60,189 bases of DNA from Mesorhizobium huakuii. GTDB lineage: Bacteria > Pseudomonadota > Alphaproteobacteria > Rhizobiales > Rhizobiaceae. Below, in pieces: positions 1-11,830 of the stretch; the first letter of the stretch is position 1, and each line of letters opens with the position of its first letter. A program made the position numbers and the translations under genes. A model generated the notes under the pieces. It was not told where the DNA came from. It saw nothing but the letters and a program-made list of their open reading frames with translations, and did no database searches. The stretch is taken from contig NZ_BSNY01000014.1 in NCBI RefSeq assembly GCF_030160235.1, positions 1 through 60,189 of the forward strand, given 5' to 3'.

Positions 1-816
1 ACCCGCCTCGATACGCCGCCCTTCTCAAACCGTCATCACCCATTTTCCGCCATAGCTCAGACTCACAAGCGCGCAGCCACAGGCGCATTGACGCGAGCTG
101 GACCATGGCGAGGAAGTTGTCGGCGAGCTTGTCATAGCGGGTTGAGACGCGACGGAAGTGCTTCAACTTGGAGAAGAAGCGTTCGATCAGGTTGCGCTCG
201 CGGTAGAGCCGCTTGCTGAAGCAGGGCTTCCATTTCCGGTTGCTCTTGGCCGGGATGTTGGCCGTGGCACCCTGCTCCTGGATCAGTTCCCGGATGCGGT
301 CGGCGTCGTAGGCTTTGTCGGCCAGCACGATGGTGCGTGGGCCAAGATGATCGAGAAGCCGATCAGCGATCTGACCGTCATGTGCCTGTCCTGCTGTCAG
401 GCCGAGCCGGATCGGGAGCCCTTGCGCGTCGACGACGACGTGGATCTTCGTCGTGAGCCCACCGCGCGATCGACCGAGACAATGATCTGGCCCCTCTTTT
501 TTACCGTCGCAGCCTGCTGGTGCGCCCGGATGGAAGTGCTGTCGATCATCTGTATGGCGCCGTCGTGGGCGGCGCTGATGGCGTCCATCAGGCGGTCCCA
601 TACGCCTGCCTTCCGCCATCGCACAAACCGGTTGTAGCAGGTGGTCCGCGGCCCATAGCGCTCGGGCAGATCCCGCCACGGCGCGCCGGATCGCAGCACC
701 CAGAAGATACCGTTCAGCACGCGGCGGTCGTCGACGCGCGGAACGCCTCGCGATTTGTTGGGTAGCAGCGGCTCGATCACGCGCCATTCGAAGTCAGTCA
801 GATCATATCGGCTCAT
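1..816 (-). mobile_element. IS5-family (IS427-like) insertion sequence, partial
   Basis: The segment is occupied almost wholly by a two-frame DDE transposase of the IS5 family. The element continues past the left edge of the window, so its left terminus and target duplication cannot be seen. I found no convincing terminal inverted repeat upstream of the transposase start around 817-860, so the right boundary is given only as the start of the coding region. Confidence 0.8.
1..816 (-). CDS. IS5-family transposase (orfA-orfB, -1 frameshift), 3' end off window
   Basis: Cut-and-paste DDE transposase made by programmed frameshifting. The first frame starts at 816 and stops at 397-399; it carries the N-terminal domain (SRYDLTDFEWRVIEPLLP) and the first catalytic Asp (MIDSTS). 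A slippery A6G run on the minus strand (496-502) allows a -1 shift into the second frame. That frame reads GRSRGGLTTKIH, then LADKAYDAD (second Asp) and RNLIERFFSKLKHFRRV (Glu), and stays open to base 1. I translated the second frame by hand from about 500 to 1 and met no stop. The arrangement is standard for the IS427 group. The usual C-terminal stop is not reached, so the end lies outside or the 3' part is altered. Confidence 0.82.
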
Positions 817-856
817 CCCGACGCTGAATCAGCTTATCTCGGCTCAGGCAATCCGT

Positions 857-1366
857 TCAATCGATAACGCTGATCGAAACCGGGGTGCCGTCCGGCAGGT
901 CCTTGGTCTGCGCGTAGATCGAGGCCGTATAGCTGATCCACTCACTCCACGAGCACATCCAGATGTTGTCGGTCTTATACTCTCCACCGAACAGGGGAAG
1001 CGTCGTGAAGGCGTAGCACTGGGAGGGAGTTGGGTTCATCCCCGCCGACCGGCACTGATCCACCAGCGGGCGCAACAACCAACCATCTTCATCATCGATG
1101 CACCGATGACGAAATTCCTCCTTAGAAGCAGCGATCTTTGTGATCGAAGCCGCAGACACTTCCAGCATGTGAACTGCACCGTTGGCATCAGCTAAAAACA
1201 TGTCGGCGAATAGGTTGGCTCCCACGACACGGCATCGTGCTGGCAAAATGTCCGCCCACCCGCTTAGATCGGCGGCGGTCACCTCATCGGGGAGGAAATC
1301 CGAGCGAGCATGGTCCATCACGCAACCATGAACGGTAAGCCGACCGACGACAAGCTGGGACGCCAC
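857..1366 (-). CDS. DUF1851 protein, Tdi1-like T6SS immunity family (orphan)
   Basis: A 169-residue soluble protein with no signal peptide. The C-terminal part reads CYAFTTLPLFGGEYKTDNIW and ends YAQTKDLPDGTPVSI. This fits the 'GG-Ey-x-x-N ... dlpdGt' pattern I associate with the DUF1851 / T6SS immunity Tdi1 C-terminal domain. Proteins of this family neutralise a cognate DNase or other toxin, but no effector or secretion gene is visible nearby. It lies next to an IS element and has lower GC than the genes to its right, which suits a transferred orphan immunity gene. The family call rests on pattern recognition only. Confidence 0.6.
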   Translation of the reverse strand: MASQLVVGRLTVHGCVMDHARSDFLPDEVTAADLSGWADILPARCRVVGANLFADMFLADANGAVHMLEVSAASITKIAASKEEFRHRCIDDEDGWLLRPLVDQCRSAGMNPTPSQCYAFTTLPLFGGEYKTDNIWMCSWSEWISYTASIYAQTKDLPDGTPVSISVID

Positions 1367-1537
1367 AGTCTGTATCGTTTATGAGTTTACGACCTAATTA
1401 AAGACATGGGTTACCATGGCCTTACCATTCAGCCGAACGCCGGCTGGCTCAATCTATCAGGCAGCAGTCTTTTTGTAAGGGCCGCGCTTTCCCGGCTTCA
1501 AACTGAGACACTACCGGATTAGCCCAGATTTTCGAAC

Positions 1538-4737
<3,200 letters not shown>

Positions 4738-4814
4738 AACGACTGGACGGCGCAAGCAGTCGTTCTATCTTCGCGATCGGGCGTGATCTTTCCCAAAAGC
4801 GCCGGAGCATCGCC

Positions 4815-5192
4815 GTGACCGAGACGGACCTCTACCGAGGCTATATCGACTGCCTCAACAACCAGGATTGGCAAAGGCTGCATCGCTTCGTCCATGACGA
4901 GGTGCACTACAACAGTGAGCGGGTCGGGCTCTCAGGCTACCGCGCCATGCTGGAGCGGGATTTTCGCGAAATCCCGGATCTCTATTTCGATGTCCAGCTG
5001 CTGATTGCCGACCCACCCTTCATCGCCAGCCGCCTGCAGTTCAACTGCACGCCGAAGGGAACCTTCTTCGGCCTGCCCATCAACGGCCGGAAAGTCTCGT
5101 TCAGCGAGAACGTCTTCTATGAATTTCTGAACGACCGGATCAGGAACGTCTGGTCGGTCATCGACAAGGCGGCCATCGAAGCGCAGCTTTGA
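4815..5192 (+). CDS. SnoaL-like / ester cyclase family protein
   Basis: About 125 residues starting at a GTG. It opens TETDLYRGYIDCLNNQDW and continues GTFFGLPINGRKVSFSENVFYEF, the pattern of SnoaL-like polyketide cyclase/ester cyclase proteins with an NTF2-like fold. No upstream ATG in this frame is usable, because the longer frame there is a shadow of the LysR gene. It lies downstream of the LysR gene in the same direction. The function of most such proteins is unknown. Confidence 0.7.
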   Translation: MTETDLYRGYIDCLNNQDWQRLHRFVHDEVHYNSERVGLSGYRAMLERDFREIPDLYFDVQLLIADPPFIASRLQFNCTPKGTFFGLPINGRKVSFSENVFYEFLNDRIRNVWSVIDKAAIEAQL

Positions 5193-5265
5193 TGGCGCAA
5201 CGCCCTGTCAATCACACCGGCTATCATCACTTCGTGCGTTGATTCGTTATTCTGCCGACGCTTGC

Positions 5266-5434
5266 GCCGCCCCTCATCTGGCTGCCGCCATCTTCTCCCC
5301 GTGAACGGGGAGAAGGACGCTGTCATCGGCGGTTTCGCCAATCACCGGCGTTGCAAGAGGGTCGCCGGCGTCGCAGCCAGCTTCTTTCTCCCCGTTTACG
5401 GGGAGAAATGCCCGGCAGGGCAATGAGGGGCGGC
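5266..5434. repeat. RIME-like dispersed intergenic repeat, copy 1
   Basis: A 169-base mosaic of palindromes. The outer ends are inverted: GCCGCCCCTCAT at 5266-5277 and ATGAGGGGCGGC at 5423-5434. Inside are two strong hairpins with a TCTCCCCGT-NN-ACGGGGAGA core (5292-5315 and 5385-5408). Between them is a spacer (TTTCGCCAATCACCGGCGTTG) that recurs almost unchanged in the copy near 27.5 kb. The structure and setting resemble rhizobial intergenic mosaic elements. It fills most of the otherwise empty 5193-5598 gap. Confidence 0.8.
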
Positions 5435-5598
5435 ACCAACTTTTCAAAATGAACCCAATCATTCGCAAAAATCGATCATTCTGACCATAACAATTCGTTG
5501 GAAAGATCGTTTCAGGAATGGCATTCCTCCGGCATACCTGCCTGGAGCATTGCATTGTCTTCCCTCACCCACATCGCGAACGATATTCCGAAAGCCTG

Positions 5599-6618
5599 AT
5601 GCCGGCCGATCTGGCCGCAGGGCGCAAGCGGCTCGATTCGGTGTGGAACGGCGTCATCCCCGGCGTCGTCCTGGTGGCGATGATCACGGCCGTGGCCTTC
5701 TCGGCGCACAATGTCTCCGGCTTCGCCTTGTTCAGCCCGATGATCCTGGCCGTCGTCGCCGGCATGGTCTATTCCAACGTGCTCGGCACGCCGGCGCACG
5801 CAAAGGCCGGCATCGCCTTCTCGCAAAAGCGCCTGCTGCGCTTCGCCATCGTGCTGCTCGGCTTCCAGCTGACGCTCGGCCAGGTCGTCTCCATCGGCGC
5901 CGGCGGCGTCGGTATCGTGGCGGCGACGCTTGGCGCCACCTTCCTCTTCACCGTCACGCTCGGCCGGCTGATCGGCGTCGACGCCAAGCTGGCGCAGCTG
6001 ATTGCCGCCGGCACCTCGATCTGCGGCGCCTCGGCCATCGTCGCCACCAACATCGTCACCGATGCGCGCGACGAGGACGTCACCTATGCCGTCGCCTCGA
6101 TCACGCTGTTCGGCACCGTCGCCATGCTCGGCTTCCCGCTGCTCGCCCCCGCGCTCGGCCTCGACCAGCATGCGTTCGGCCTGTGGGCCGGCGCCTCCAT
6201 CCATGAGGTGGCGCAGGTCATCGGCGCCGGTTTCCAGAACGGCACCCAGTCCGGCGAGATCGCCACCGTCGCCAAGCTGACCCGCGTCGCCATGCTGGCG
6301 CCGATGGTCATCGCGCTCGGCCTGATGGCGCGCCGCAAGACGAGCAGCGACCAGGCGGCCGCGCGGCCGCCCATGCCGTGGTTCGTCGCCGCCTTCATCG
6401 CCGTCGTGGCGCTGAACAGCCTGGTCACCGTGCCCGCCGAGGTGAAGTCGGCCATGGCGCTCGCCACCACCATCATGCTGACCATGGGGCTCGCCGCCAT
6501 GGGCCTGCAGGCCGACATTTCGCAGTTGCGCTCGCGCGGCCTGCGCCCGCTGGCGCTCGCCTTCTGCGCCTTCCTGTTCATCGGCTGCTTCAGCCTGATG
6601 CTGGTGAAGTTCGCTTAG
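5599..6618 (+). CDS. YeiH/UPF0324 family putative sulfate exporter
   Basis: A roughly 340-residue inner-membrane protein with about ten hydrophobic segments. The signature stretches [19 protein letters not shown] and [18 protein letters not shown] are typical of the YeiH/YadS (Cons_hypoth698, UPF0324) family. That family is often annotated as putative sulfate exporters. I chose the start at 5599 ([14 protein letters not shown]); the longer frame from 5518 adds 27 polar residues unlike the family. The transported substrate is not established here. Confidence 0.85.
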   Translation: MPADLAAGRKRLDSVWNGVIPGVVLVAMITAVAFSAHNVSGFALFSPMILAVVAGMVYSNVLGTPAHAKAGIAFSQKRLLRFAIVLLGFQLTLGQVVSIGAGGVGIVAATLGATFLFTVTLGRLIGVDAKLAQLIAAGTSICGASAIVATNIVTDARDEDVTYAVASITLFGTVAMLGFPLLAPALGLDQHAFGLWAGASIHEVAQVIGAGFQNGTQSGEIATVAKLTRVAMLAPMVIALGLMARRKTSSDQAAARPPMPWFVAAFIAVVALNSLVTVPAEVKSAMALATTIMLTMGLAAMGLQADISQLRSRGLRPLALAFCAFLFIGCFSLMLVKFA

Positions 6619-6807
6619 GGCTCGGAGGTAGCTCCAAGGCAACGCCGTTCCGCGCCGAGCGGTCCTCAATCGCGATCAAGCACGTCCTCGATCATGATCG
6701 AGGTCTCTCCTTGCGTTCCTGTCCGCCGATATCGCGGCGTGAACACAGGCAACCGAACCGCCAATTGGCCGGGCTCCCGCCCTCAGCGCCTGGCACGCGA
6801 GATCTCG

Positions 6808-8223
6808 ATGAACTTCTGGACCACGCTCTGCACCCTCCTTGTTTCGGCAATGCTGATGCAACACCCGGCCAACGCCGCCGACGCTGTTGGCGTTCGTCAT
6901 TTTCCCGCTCACTCGGCCGAACGCGGCATCGATCTCGACGTGACGGTCTGGTACCCGGCGCAGCCGGGCGGCGAAGCGGTGATGCTCGGCGACAGCAAGC
7001 TTTTCGTCGGCACATCGGCCATGCGCGATGCACCGATATCGGAAGGAAAATTTCCGCTGATCCTGCTGTCGCACGGCGCCGGCCTGGCGGGAAACCCGCA
7101 AACGCTGAGCTGGATTGCAACGCCTTTGGCGAGACAAGGTTTCGTCGTCGCCGCTCCCACCCATCCCCGAAATACCGGGCCTGACAAATCCGCTGCCGAG
7201 ACGATGAAACTCTGGCTGCGGCCCGCCGACCTCACGGCGACGCTGGACGCGATCGGCAAGGACGGCTTGTTCGGCGATCACCTCGAGCAAGACAAGGTCG
7301 GCGTCCTCGGCCTTTCCATGGGCGGCAACACGGCGCTGGCGATTGCCGGCGCCCGCATCGACCCCAAACTGCTGGCGGCCTATTGCGATACGGACCGGCT
7401 CAATGCCTCGCTTTGCCAGTGGGTCAGGCAAAGCGGCGTCGATCTCCACGCCATGGATTCAAAGCCCGCCGGCCGCGACAACAGCGACGAGCGCATTCGT
7501 TTCGCCATGGCGATCGATCCCGCCCCGGTCGATGTCTTCGATATCAGGAGCTTCGCCGGCATCAAGATACCGGTCGCCATCGTCAATCTTGGCCAACCGG
7601 GAAAGATCCCCGCGACCACCGACGCTTCCGGCATCGCTAAGGCGATTGCAAATGCGAGCTACGCGACGATCGAGGATGCCAGCCACTACAGCATGTTCGG
7701 CGCGTGCAAGCCCGGCGCTGCCGCCATCATCGCGTCCGAGGGGATCGGCGACCCGGTTTGCGACGATGGCGGCGGGCGATCGCGCGGCGAGATCCACGCG
7801 CAGCTGATCGAGATGGCGGCAGCCTCTTTCAGGCGGGCGCTGAAAACGACCCCCGTAGGGCTGACTTGGGCAAGGGCCGGTGACACGCTCTTTCCTTGCG
7901 CCAGCACAACGATCGGCCAAACGCCTCTGCTAGGCTTGACGGATGGGAGAGCCACGAAGGAGGAGACGCCCATGCGGATCGATCCGAACATGTCCATGGA
8001 CGAGGTCATGAAACGATGGCCGGCAAGCATTGCCGTGCTGATCCGCCACGGGATGCACTGCGTGGGCTGCCACATCGCACCCTTCCATTCGATTGCCGAG
8101 GCCTGCCGGGATCACCGAATTGACGAAGCCGATTTCCTGAAAGGCCTTGAACGGGCCGTCGCCGGCGGGCCGGTCAGCCGTCCCGATGCTCCGCCAGCAT
8201 CACCAGGCGATGCGCGTCGGTGA
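6808..8223 (+). CDS. Secreted alpha/beta hydrolase, in-frame read-through into DUF1858
   Basis: From MNFWTTLCTLLVSAMLMQ, a signal peptide (cleavage near ANA-AD), the protein shows a dienelactone-hydrolase-like alpha/beta fold. It has PLILLSHGAGLAGNPQTL, the nucleophile elbow VGVLGLSMGGNTAL (Ser) and a late His in EDASHYSMFG. The hydrolase domain should end near 'AAASFRRALK' (about 7845). There is no stop there; the same frame runs through about 40 low-complexity residues into a complete DUF1858 domain and stops at 8223. The DUF1858 part has its own Shine-Dalgarno and operator and is listed separately. Either the hydrolase lost its stop, or a fusion protein is also made. Confidence 0.72.
   Translation: MNFWTTLCTLLVSAMLMQHPANAADAVGVRHFPAHSAERGIDLDVTVWYPAQPGGEAVMLGDSKLFVGTSAMRDAPISEGKFPLILLSHGAGLAGNPQTLSWIATPLARQGFVVAAPTHPRNTGPDKSAAETMKLWLRPADLTATLDAIGKDGLFGDHLEQDKVGVLGLSMGGNTALAIAGARIDPKLLAAYCDTDRLNASLCQWVRQSGVDLHAMDSKPAGRDNSDERIRFAMAIDPAPVDVFDIRSFAGIKIPVAIVNLGQPGKIPATTDASGIAKAIANASYATIEDASHYSMFGACKPGAAAIIASEGIGDPVCDDGGGRSRGEIHAQLIEMAAASFRRALKTTPVGLTWARAGDTLFPCASTTIGQTPLLGLTDGRATKEETPMRIDPNMSMDEVMKRWPASIAVLIRHGMHCVGCHIAPFHSIAEACRDHRIDEADFLKGLERAVAGGPVSRPDAPPASPGDARR
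7896..7909. promoter_or_regulatory. NnrR/Dnr-type box upstream of DUF1858 gene
   Basis: TTGCGCCAGCACAA, a TTGCG-N4-CACAA operator of the Crp/Fnr superfamily, centred about 70 bases before the ATG at 7972. It differs by one base from the two boxes at 8936 and 9680. The position suits activation at -41.5 from a start near 7944. It lies inside the read-through part of the hydrolase frame. Confidence 0.72.
7972..8223 (+). CDS. DUF1858 domain protein (CxxC redox-type)
   Basis: An 83-residue protein beginning MRIDPNMSMDEVMKRWPASI. It contains the HGMHCVGCHIAPFHSIAEAC signature of DUF1858, a small helical domain with a CxxC pair found with hybrid-cluster and nitrogen-oxide proteins. An AAGGAGGAG sequence ideally placed before 7972 and an NnrR-type box at 7896-7909 argue that it is translated on its own, although the reading frame is open from the upstream hydrolase. 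Its 3' end overlaps the convergent regulator gene by 50 bases. Probable role: a redox or NO-related accessory in the nir regulon (inference). Confidence 0.8.
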   Translation: MRIDPNMSMDEVMKRWPASIAVLIRHGMHCVGCHIAPFHSIAEACRDHRIDEADFLKGLERAVAGGPVSRPDAPPASPGDARR

Positions 8224-8890
8224 TGGTGACACGCTGGCGGCCGCTGACGATGATGCCGCGTTCCTCCCAGGCGCTCAGCAGCCGGCTCACCGTATGCAAG
8301 GTCGTCCCCGTCATCTCGGCTATGTCCTGGCGAGAGATCGGGAAGTCGATCTCGATGCCGGCATCGGTCTTGCGCCCCGTCTGCTTCACCAGCCGCAGCA
8401 GCGCACTGGCGACACGTTGCTCGACCTGCTCGGTGGCCAGTTCCATGACGCGCGCCTGCGTGTCTTGTAGCCTCGCCCCCACCGTCTTGAATGTCCCTGC
8501 GGCAAGAGCGGGAAACCGGGACGACAGATCAGGCCACACGGCATTCGGCCAGACCAGAACCACGCAGTCGACCGCGGCGATCGCGGTTGCCGGATAGGTC
8601 AGCCTGCCGAGTGCGGCGGCAACGCCGAATATCTCGCCTTCACTGATGTAGCGGGCGATCACCTGGCGCCCGTCGGGCGTGGCCCGCACGACGCGAATAT
8701 GTCCCGCCAAAAGCACATAGAACGAGCGCGCCTCGGCCTCCTGCTCGAAAATCGCGGTTTCCTTGGCAAAGCGCACGGACCGGGCATCCCGCAGAATGCT
8801 GTCCAGGTCAGCAGGCTCCAGGCCCTCGAACAGCGAAAGCCTCGCGATGATCGACCGGTCAAGCGGCAACCCCAAACCCTCGCTGCCCAC
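8174..8890 (-). CDS. nnrR: Crp/Fnr family regulator, NnrR/Dnr-like
   Basis: A 238-residue protein with an N-terminal cyclic-nucleotide-like effector domain (about 15-135), a dimerisation helix, and a C-terminal helix-turn-helix at about 186-212 (recognition helix TLHTVSRLL). It has a single Cys (109) and lacks the N-terminal cysteine cluster of Fnr, so it should not sense oxygen through an Fe-S cluster. NnrR/Dnr proteins that sense NO look like this. It sits between DUF1858 and pseudoazurin/nirK, whose promoters carry matching TTGCG-N4-CRCAA boxes. The symbol is given on context; another Crp/Fnr subgroup is possible. Confidence 0.78.
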   Translation of the reverse strand: MGSEGLGLPLDRSIIARLSLFEGLEPADLDSILRDARSVRFAKETAIFEQEAEARSFYVLLAGHIRVVRATPDGRQVIARYISEGEIFGVAAALGRLTYPATAIAAVDCVVLVWPNAVWPDLSSRFPALAAGTFKTVGARLQDTQARVMELATEQVEQRVASALLRLVKQTGRKTDAGIEIDFPISRQDIAEMTGTTLHTVSRLLSAWEERGIIVSGRQRVTITDAHRLVMLAEHRDG

Positions 8891-8935
8891 GGCTCCAGAT
8901 GCCGCCGGCGGTCAGTCTATATTTCGTGCGCCAGT

Positions 8936-8949
8936 TTGCGCCAGCGCAA
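8936..8949. promoter_or_regulatory. NnrR/Dnr-type box upstream of pseudoazurin
   Basis: TTGCGCCAGCGCAA, a near-perfect dyad, in the divergent gap between the nnrR-like gene (start 8890) and the pseudoazurin gene (start 9023). Identical to the box at 9680-9693. A partial upstream repeat (GTGCGCCAG at 8927-8935) adjoins it. It could control pseudoazurin and the regulator itself. Confidence 0.75.
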
Positions 8950-9022
8950 ATCGCCTGTCCGTGCCGTCGGCTAGAAGGCTGCAACGGTTTGAGCCGTGAT
9001 GCACCCAAGAAAGGACTTACCC

Positions 9023-9463
9023 ATGAAATTTCACCTGATTGCCGCGGCCGCCGCCCTGCTCGCCCTCACGGGCGTCGCAAACGCCGAAGAGCACGTCGTC
9101 CAGATGCTGACCAAGGGAGACAAGGGATCCATGGTCTTCCAGCCTGATTTCATCAAGGCGGCTCCCGGCGACACCATCAAGTTCGTGCCGGGCGACAAGA
9201 CCCATAATGTCGAAACCATCAAGGGAATGCTCCCCGACGGCGCCCAGGAAATCAAGAGCAAGATGGGCGAGACGACGACCGTCACCATGACGCAGGAAGG
9301 CGTCTACGGCGTGAAATGCAATCCGCATTACGGAATGGGCATGGTGGCGTTGATCGTGGTCGGCAAGCCCGTGAACCTCGACGCGGCGCAGGCGGTCAAG
9401 CAGGTCGGCAAGGCCAAGACCGTGTTCCCCACGCTGTTTGCCCAGGTGACGAAGGCGAACTGA
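9023..9463 (+). CDS. Pseudoazurin (blue copper protein)
   Basis: A 146-residue periplasmic electron carrier with a signal peptide ending ANA-EEH. The type-1 copper ligands are all present with pseudoazurin spacing: His61 (KTHNVE), Cys99 and His102 (VKCNPHYG) and Met107. Pseudoazurin passes electrons from the cytochrome bc1 branch to copper nitrite reductase, encoded just downstream. The start at 9023 has AAGAAAGGA upstream; the ATG at 8996 is less likely. Transcription probably depends on the box at 8936, and a hairpin terminator follows the gene. Confidence 0.93.
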   Translation: MKFHLIAAAAALLALTGVANAEEHVVQMLTKGDKGSMVFQPDFIKAAPGDTIKFVPGDKTHNVETIKGMLPDGAQEIKSKMGETTTVTMTQEGVYGVKCNPHYGMGMVALIVVGKPVNLDAAQAVKQVGKAKTVFPTLFAQVTKAN

Positions 9464-9525
9464 TTGAGGCCGACGGCCGCGCGGGCAGAAAGGTTCGTCC
9501 GCGCTTGACACCGGAATTGCAAAGT

Positions 9526-9568
9526 CTTGCGGGAGTGGCGGTGGCGTAGGCACCGTCACTCCCGCAAG
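9526..9568 (+). terminator. Hairpin terminator after pseudoazurin
   Basis: A 12-base perfect stem, CTTGCGGGAGTG at 9526-9537 with CACTCCCGCAAG at 9557-9568, extended by GGTG/CACC around a 7-base loop. It is followed by GCGTTTTGG. The T run is short, but the position between pseudoazurin and the nirK promoter suits a terminator. Confidence 0.6.
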
Positions 9569-9679
9569 GCGTTTTGGCGCCCGGCGCCATGCGGGGTTGC
9601 CAATCACCGGCAGTTTCCGGTCTCCCGAAGAGGCGTCGTGCACCCGGCAGAACCAGATCAAGGCAAATGAATTTCAAGT

Positions 9680-9693
9680 TTGCGCCAGCGCAA
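9680..9693. promoter_or_regulatory. NnrR/Dnr-type box upstream of nirK
   Basis: TTGCGCCAGCGCAA, identical to the box at 8936, centred about 69 bases before the nirK ATG at 9756. With activation from -41.5 the transcript would start near 9728. It is the expected site for NO-dependent induction of nitrite reductase. Confidence 0.78.
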
Positions 9694-9755
9694 AGAAGTC
9701 CTGGTGGAAAGGCTTATTCTCCAAACATCGAATGGTTCAAAAAAAGGAGCGGGAA

Positions 9756-10859
9756 ATGCTTACGAGACGCGAAGCCCTGTTAGGGTCTGTTCTTGCGGCG
9801 GCAGCCGCCGCGACGGTCGGCTCGATGCCGGCCATGGCCAGCGCCAAGGAAGTCGCCGGCTTGCCGCGGGAAAAGGTGACATTGGTCGCGCCGCCTTTCG
9901 TCCATGCCCACGACCAGGTGGCCAAAAGCGGTCCCAAGGTCGTCGAATTCACGATGACCATCGAAGAGAAGCCGATGGTGATCGACGCCGACGGCACCCA
10001 GCTCAACGCCATGACCTACAATGGCTCGATCCCAGGCCCCTTGATGGTCGTGCATGAGGGGGACTATGTCGAACTCACGCTGATCAACCCCGACACCAAC
10101 ACGCTTGCCCACAATATCGACTTCCATGCCGCCACCGGCGGGCTTGGCGGCGGCGCGCTGACCCTGATCAATCCGGGCGAACAGACGACGCTGCGCTTCA
10201 AGGCGACGCGCTCGGGGACCTTCGTCTACCACTGCGCACCGGGCGGCCCGATGATCCCCTGGCATGTCGTGTCGGGCATGAACGGAGCGATCATGATCCT
10301 GCCGCGTGACGGGCTCAGGGACGACAAGGGCAAGCCGGTCCGCTATGACCACATCTATTACATCGGCGAGAGCGACTTCTACATTCCCCGCGACGAGCAG
10401 GGCAAATTCAAGAAGTATGACTCGGCCGGCGACAATTACGACGACACGGTGAAGGTCATGCGTGGCTTGATCCCCACCCACGTCGTCTTCAACGGCAAGG
10501 CGGGATCGCTGACCGGCGAGAACGCCATGAAGGCCAAGGTCGGCGAGACCGTCCTGATCGTCCATTCGCAGGCCAATCGCGACACGCGTCCGCATCTGAT
10601 CGGTGGCCATGGCGACCATGTGTGGGAACAGGGCAAGTTCGCCAACCCGCCGGCAAAGGACCTCGAAACCTGGTTCATTCGCGGGGGTTCGGCCGGCGCT
10701 GCCCTCTACACATTCCTGCAGCCGGGCGTCTACGCCTACGTCAACCACAATCTGATCGAGGCGGTGGAACTCGGCGCGACCGCGCATTTCATGGTCGACG
10801 GAAGCTGGGACGACGACCTGATGATGCAGGTCGAAGCCCCGAGGGCGATTGCGTCCTAG
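9756..10859 (+). CDS. nirK: Copper-containing nitrite reductase
   Basis: A 367-residue periplasmic enzyme reducing nitrite to nitric oxide. The N-terminus has a twin-arginine-like signal ([10 protein letters not shown]) and an Ala-rich stretch. The cupredoxin copper sites are complete: type 1 His119, Cys160, His170 and Met175; type 2 His124, His159 and His331; the proton-relay residues Asp122 and His280 are also present. The start at 9756 is set by AAAAAAGGAGCGGGAA; the longer frame from 9597 reads through promoter sequence. nirV follows after 73 bases. Electrons probably come from the adjacent pseudoazurin. Confidence 0.96.
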   Translation: MLTRREALLGSVLAAAAAATVGSMPAMASAKEVAGLPREKVTLVAPPFVHAHDQVAKSGPKVVEFTMTIEEKPMVIDADGTQLNAMTYNGSIPGPLMVVHEGDYVELTLINPDTNTLAHNIDFHAATGGLGGGALTLINPGEQTTLRFKATRSGTFVYHCAPGGPMIPWHVVSGMNGAIMILPRDGLRDDKGKPVRYDHIYYIGESDFYIPRDEQGKFKKYDSAGDNYDDTVKVMRGLIPTHVVFNGKAGSLTGENAMKAKVGETVLIVHSQANRDTRPHLIGGHGDHVWEQGKFANPPAKDLETWFIRGGSAGAALYTFLQPGVYAYVNHNLIEAVELGATAHFMVDGSWDDDLMMQVEAPRAIAS

Positions 10860-10932
10860 CTGCCGCCACGGGTCCTAAGGTAGACGCGGCCTTGCGCCAT
10901 TCCCGCAGGGCCGCGAATGCGGGAAAACTGCC

Positions 10933-11805
10933 ATGCCACTCAATCCCATCCTGGCTCTCGGCGGTGTGGCGGCTTGCGCGCTGTTCACGCTGGGCGCGAC
11001 AGGCGCCGTCGGCTGGCTCCCGGCGCCGGATCAGCAATTCCTGGCGGGTTCCGAACTGGTCACTCTCGCGCCCGGGTCCTTCGCCCATCCGCTGCCCGGC
11101 GAATTCCTCAGGCAGAACCACCCCGTCAGTGCTCCCGTGGTCCGGGCAACGGTGGCAATGCCCTTCGAGATCATGAAATACCAGGTAAGCGCTTCCGACT
11201 ACCGGCATTGCGTCATGGCCGGCGCCTGCAAGCCTGCCGATGGCCATGGCAGCGGCAATGTCCCGGTTACGGGCGTGAGCCATATCGATGCCGAGGCCTA
11301 CGCCGACTGGCTCTCGGCCGAGACCGGATCGGCATGGCGCCTGCCGACGGACGTGGAATGGGCCTATGCGGCGGGCGAACGCTTTCGCGGCGACATCGAG
11401 GCTGGCGAGACCGACCCCAAAAACCCGGCTCAGCGCTGGCTCGTCCAATATCGCACCGAGGCTTCGCTTGGGCGGCAGCCGGACCCGCAGCCGCGGATCA
11501 GGGGCGGATTTGGACCCAATTCCAAGGGGGTGGCCGACATTGCCGGCAATGTCTGGGAGTGGACCTCCACCTGTTACGTCCATGCGACGGAAGCCGCCGA
11601 CGGTGCCGGCATTGCGAGCTCGATCGACAATTGCGGCGTTCATGTCGTGGAAGGTTTCCATCGCACCTATATGTCGAACTTCATCCGGGACGGGAAAAGC
11701 GGCGGCTGCGCCGTCGGCACGCCGCCCGACAATCTGGGGTTCCGCCTTGTGCGCGACCGGCTCAACCTCGTGCAAGCCGCCATCCGGTGGCTGCGCCTTT
11801 CCTGA
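10933..11805 (+). CDS. nirV: NirV, formylglycine-generating-enzyme-like accessory protein
   Basis: A 290-residue protein with an N-terminal membrane or signal segment and an SUMF1/FGE-sulfatase fold: FEIMKYQVSASDYRHCVMAG, SAWRLPTDVEWAYAAGERFR, DIAGNVWEWTSTCY and LGFRLVRD at the end. nirV lies directly behind nirK in many proteobacteria; its exact role in nitrite reduction is unsettled. Co-transcription with nirK is likely from the close spacing and common direction. Confidence 0.9.
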   Translation: MPLNPILALGGVAACALFTLGATGAVGWLPAPDQQFLAGSELVTLAPGSFAHPLPGEFLRQNHPVSAPVVRATVAMPFEIMKYQVSASDYRHCVMAGACKPADGHGSGNVPVTGVSHIDAEAYADWLSAETGSAWRLPTDVEWAYAAGERFRGDIEAGETDPKNPAQRWLVQYRTEASLGRQPDPQPRIRGGFGPNSKGVADIAGNVWEWTSTCYVHATEAADGAGIASSIDNCGVHVVEGFHRTYMSNFIRDGKSGGCAVGTPPDNLGFRLVRDRLNLVQAAIRWLRLS

Positions 11806-11830
11806 TCACGACAACAACAGGGCTTCTGAA

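Noticed and set aside
1440-1500. Short minus-strand end reading KPGKRGPYKKTAA before a stop
   Set aside because: It may be the C-terminal scrap of a broken gene, but it is too short to assign and has no upstream coding sense.
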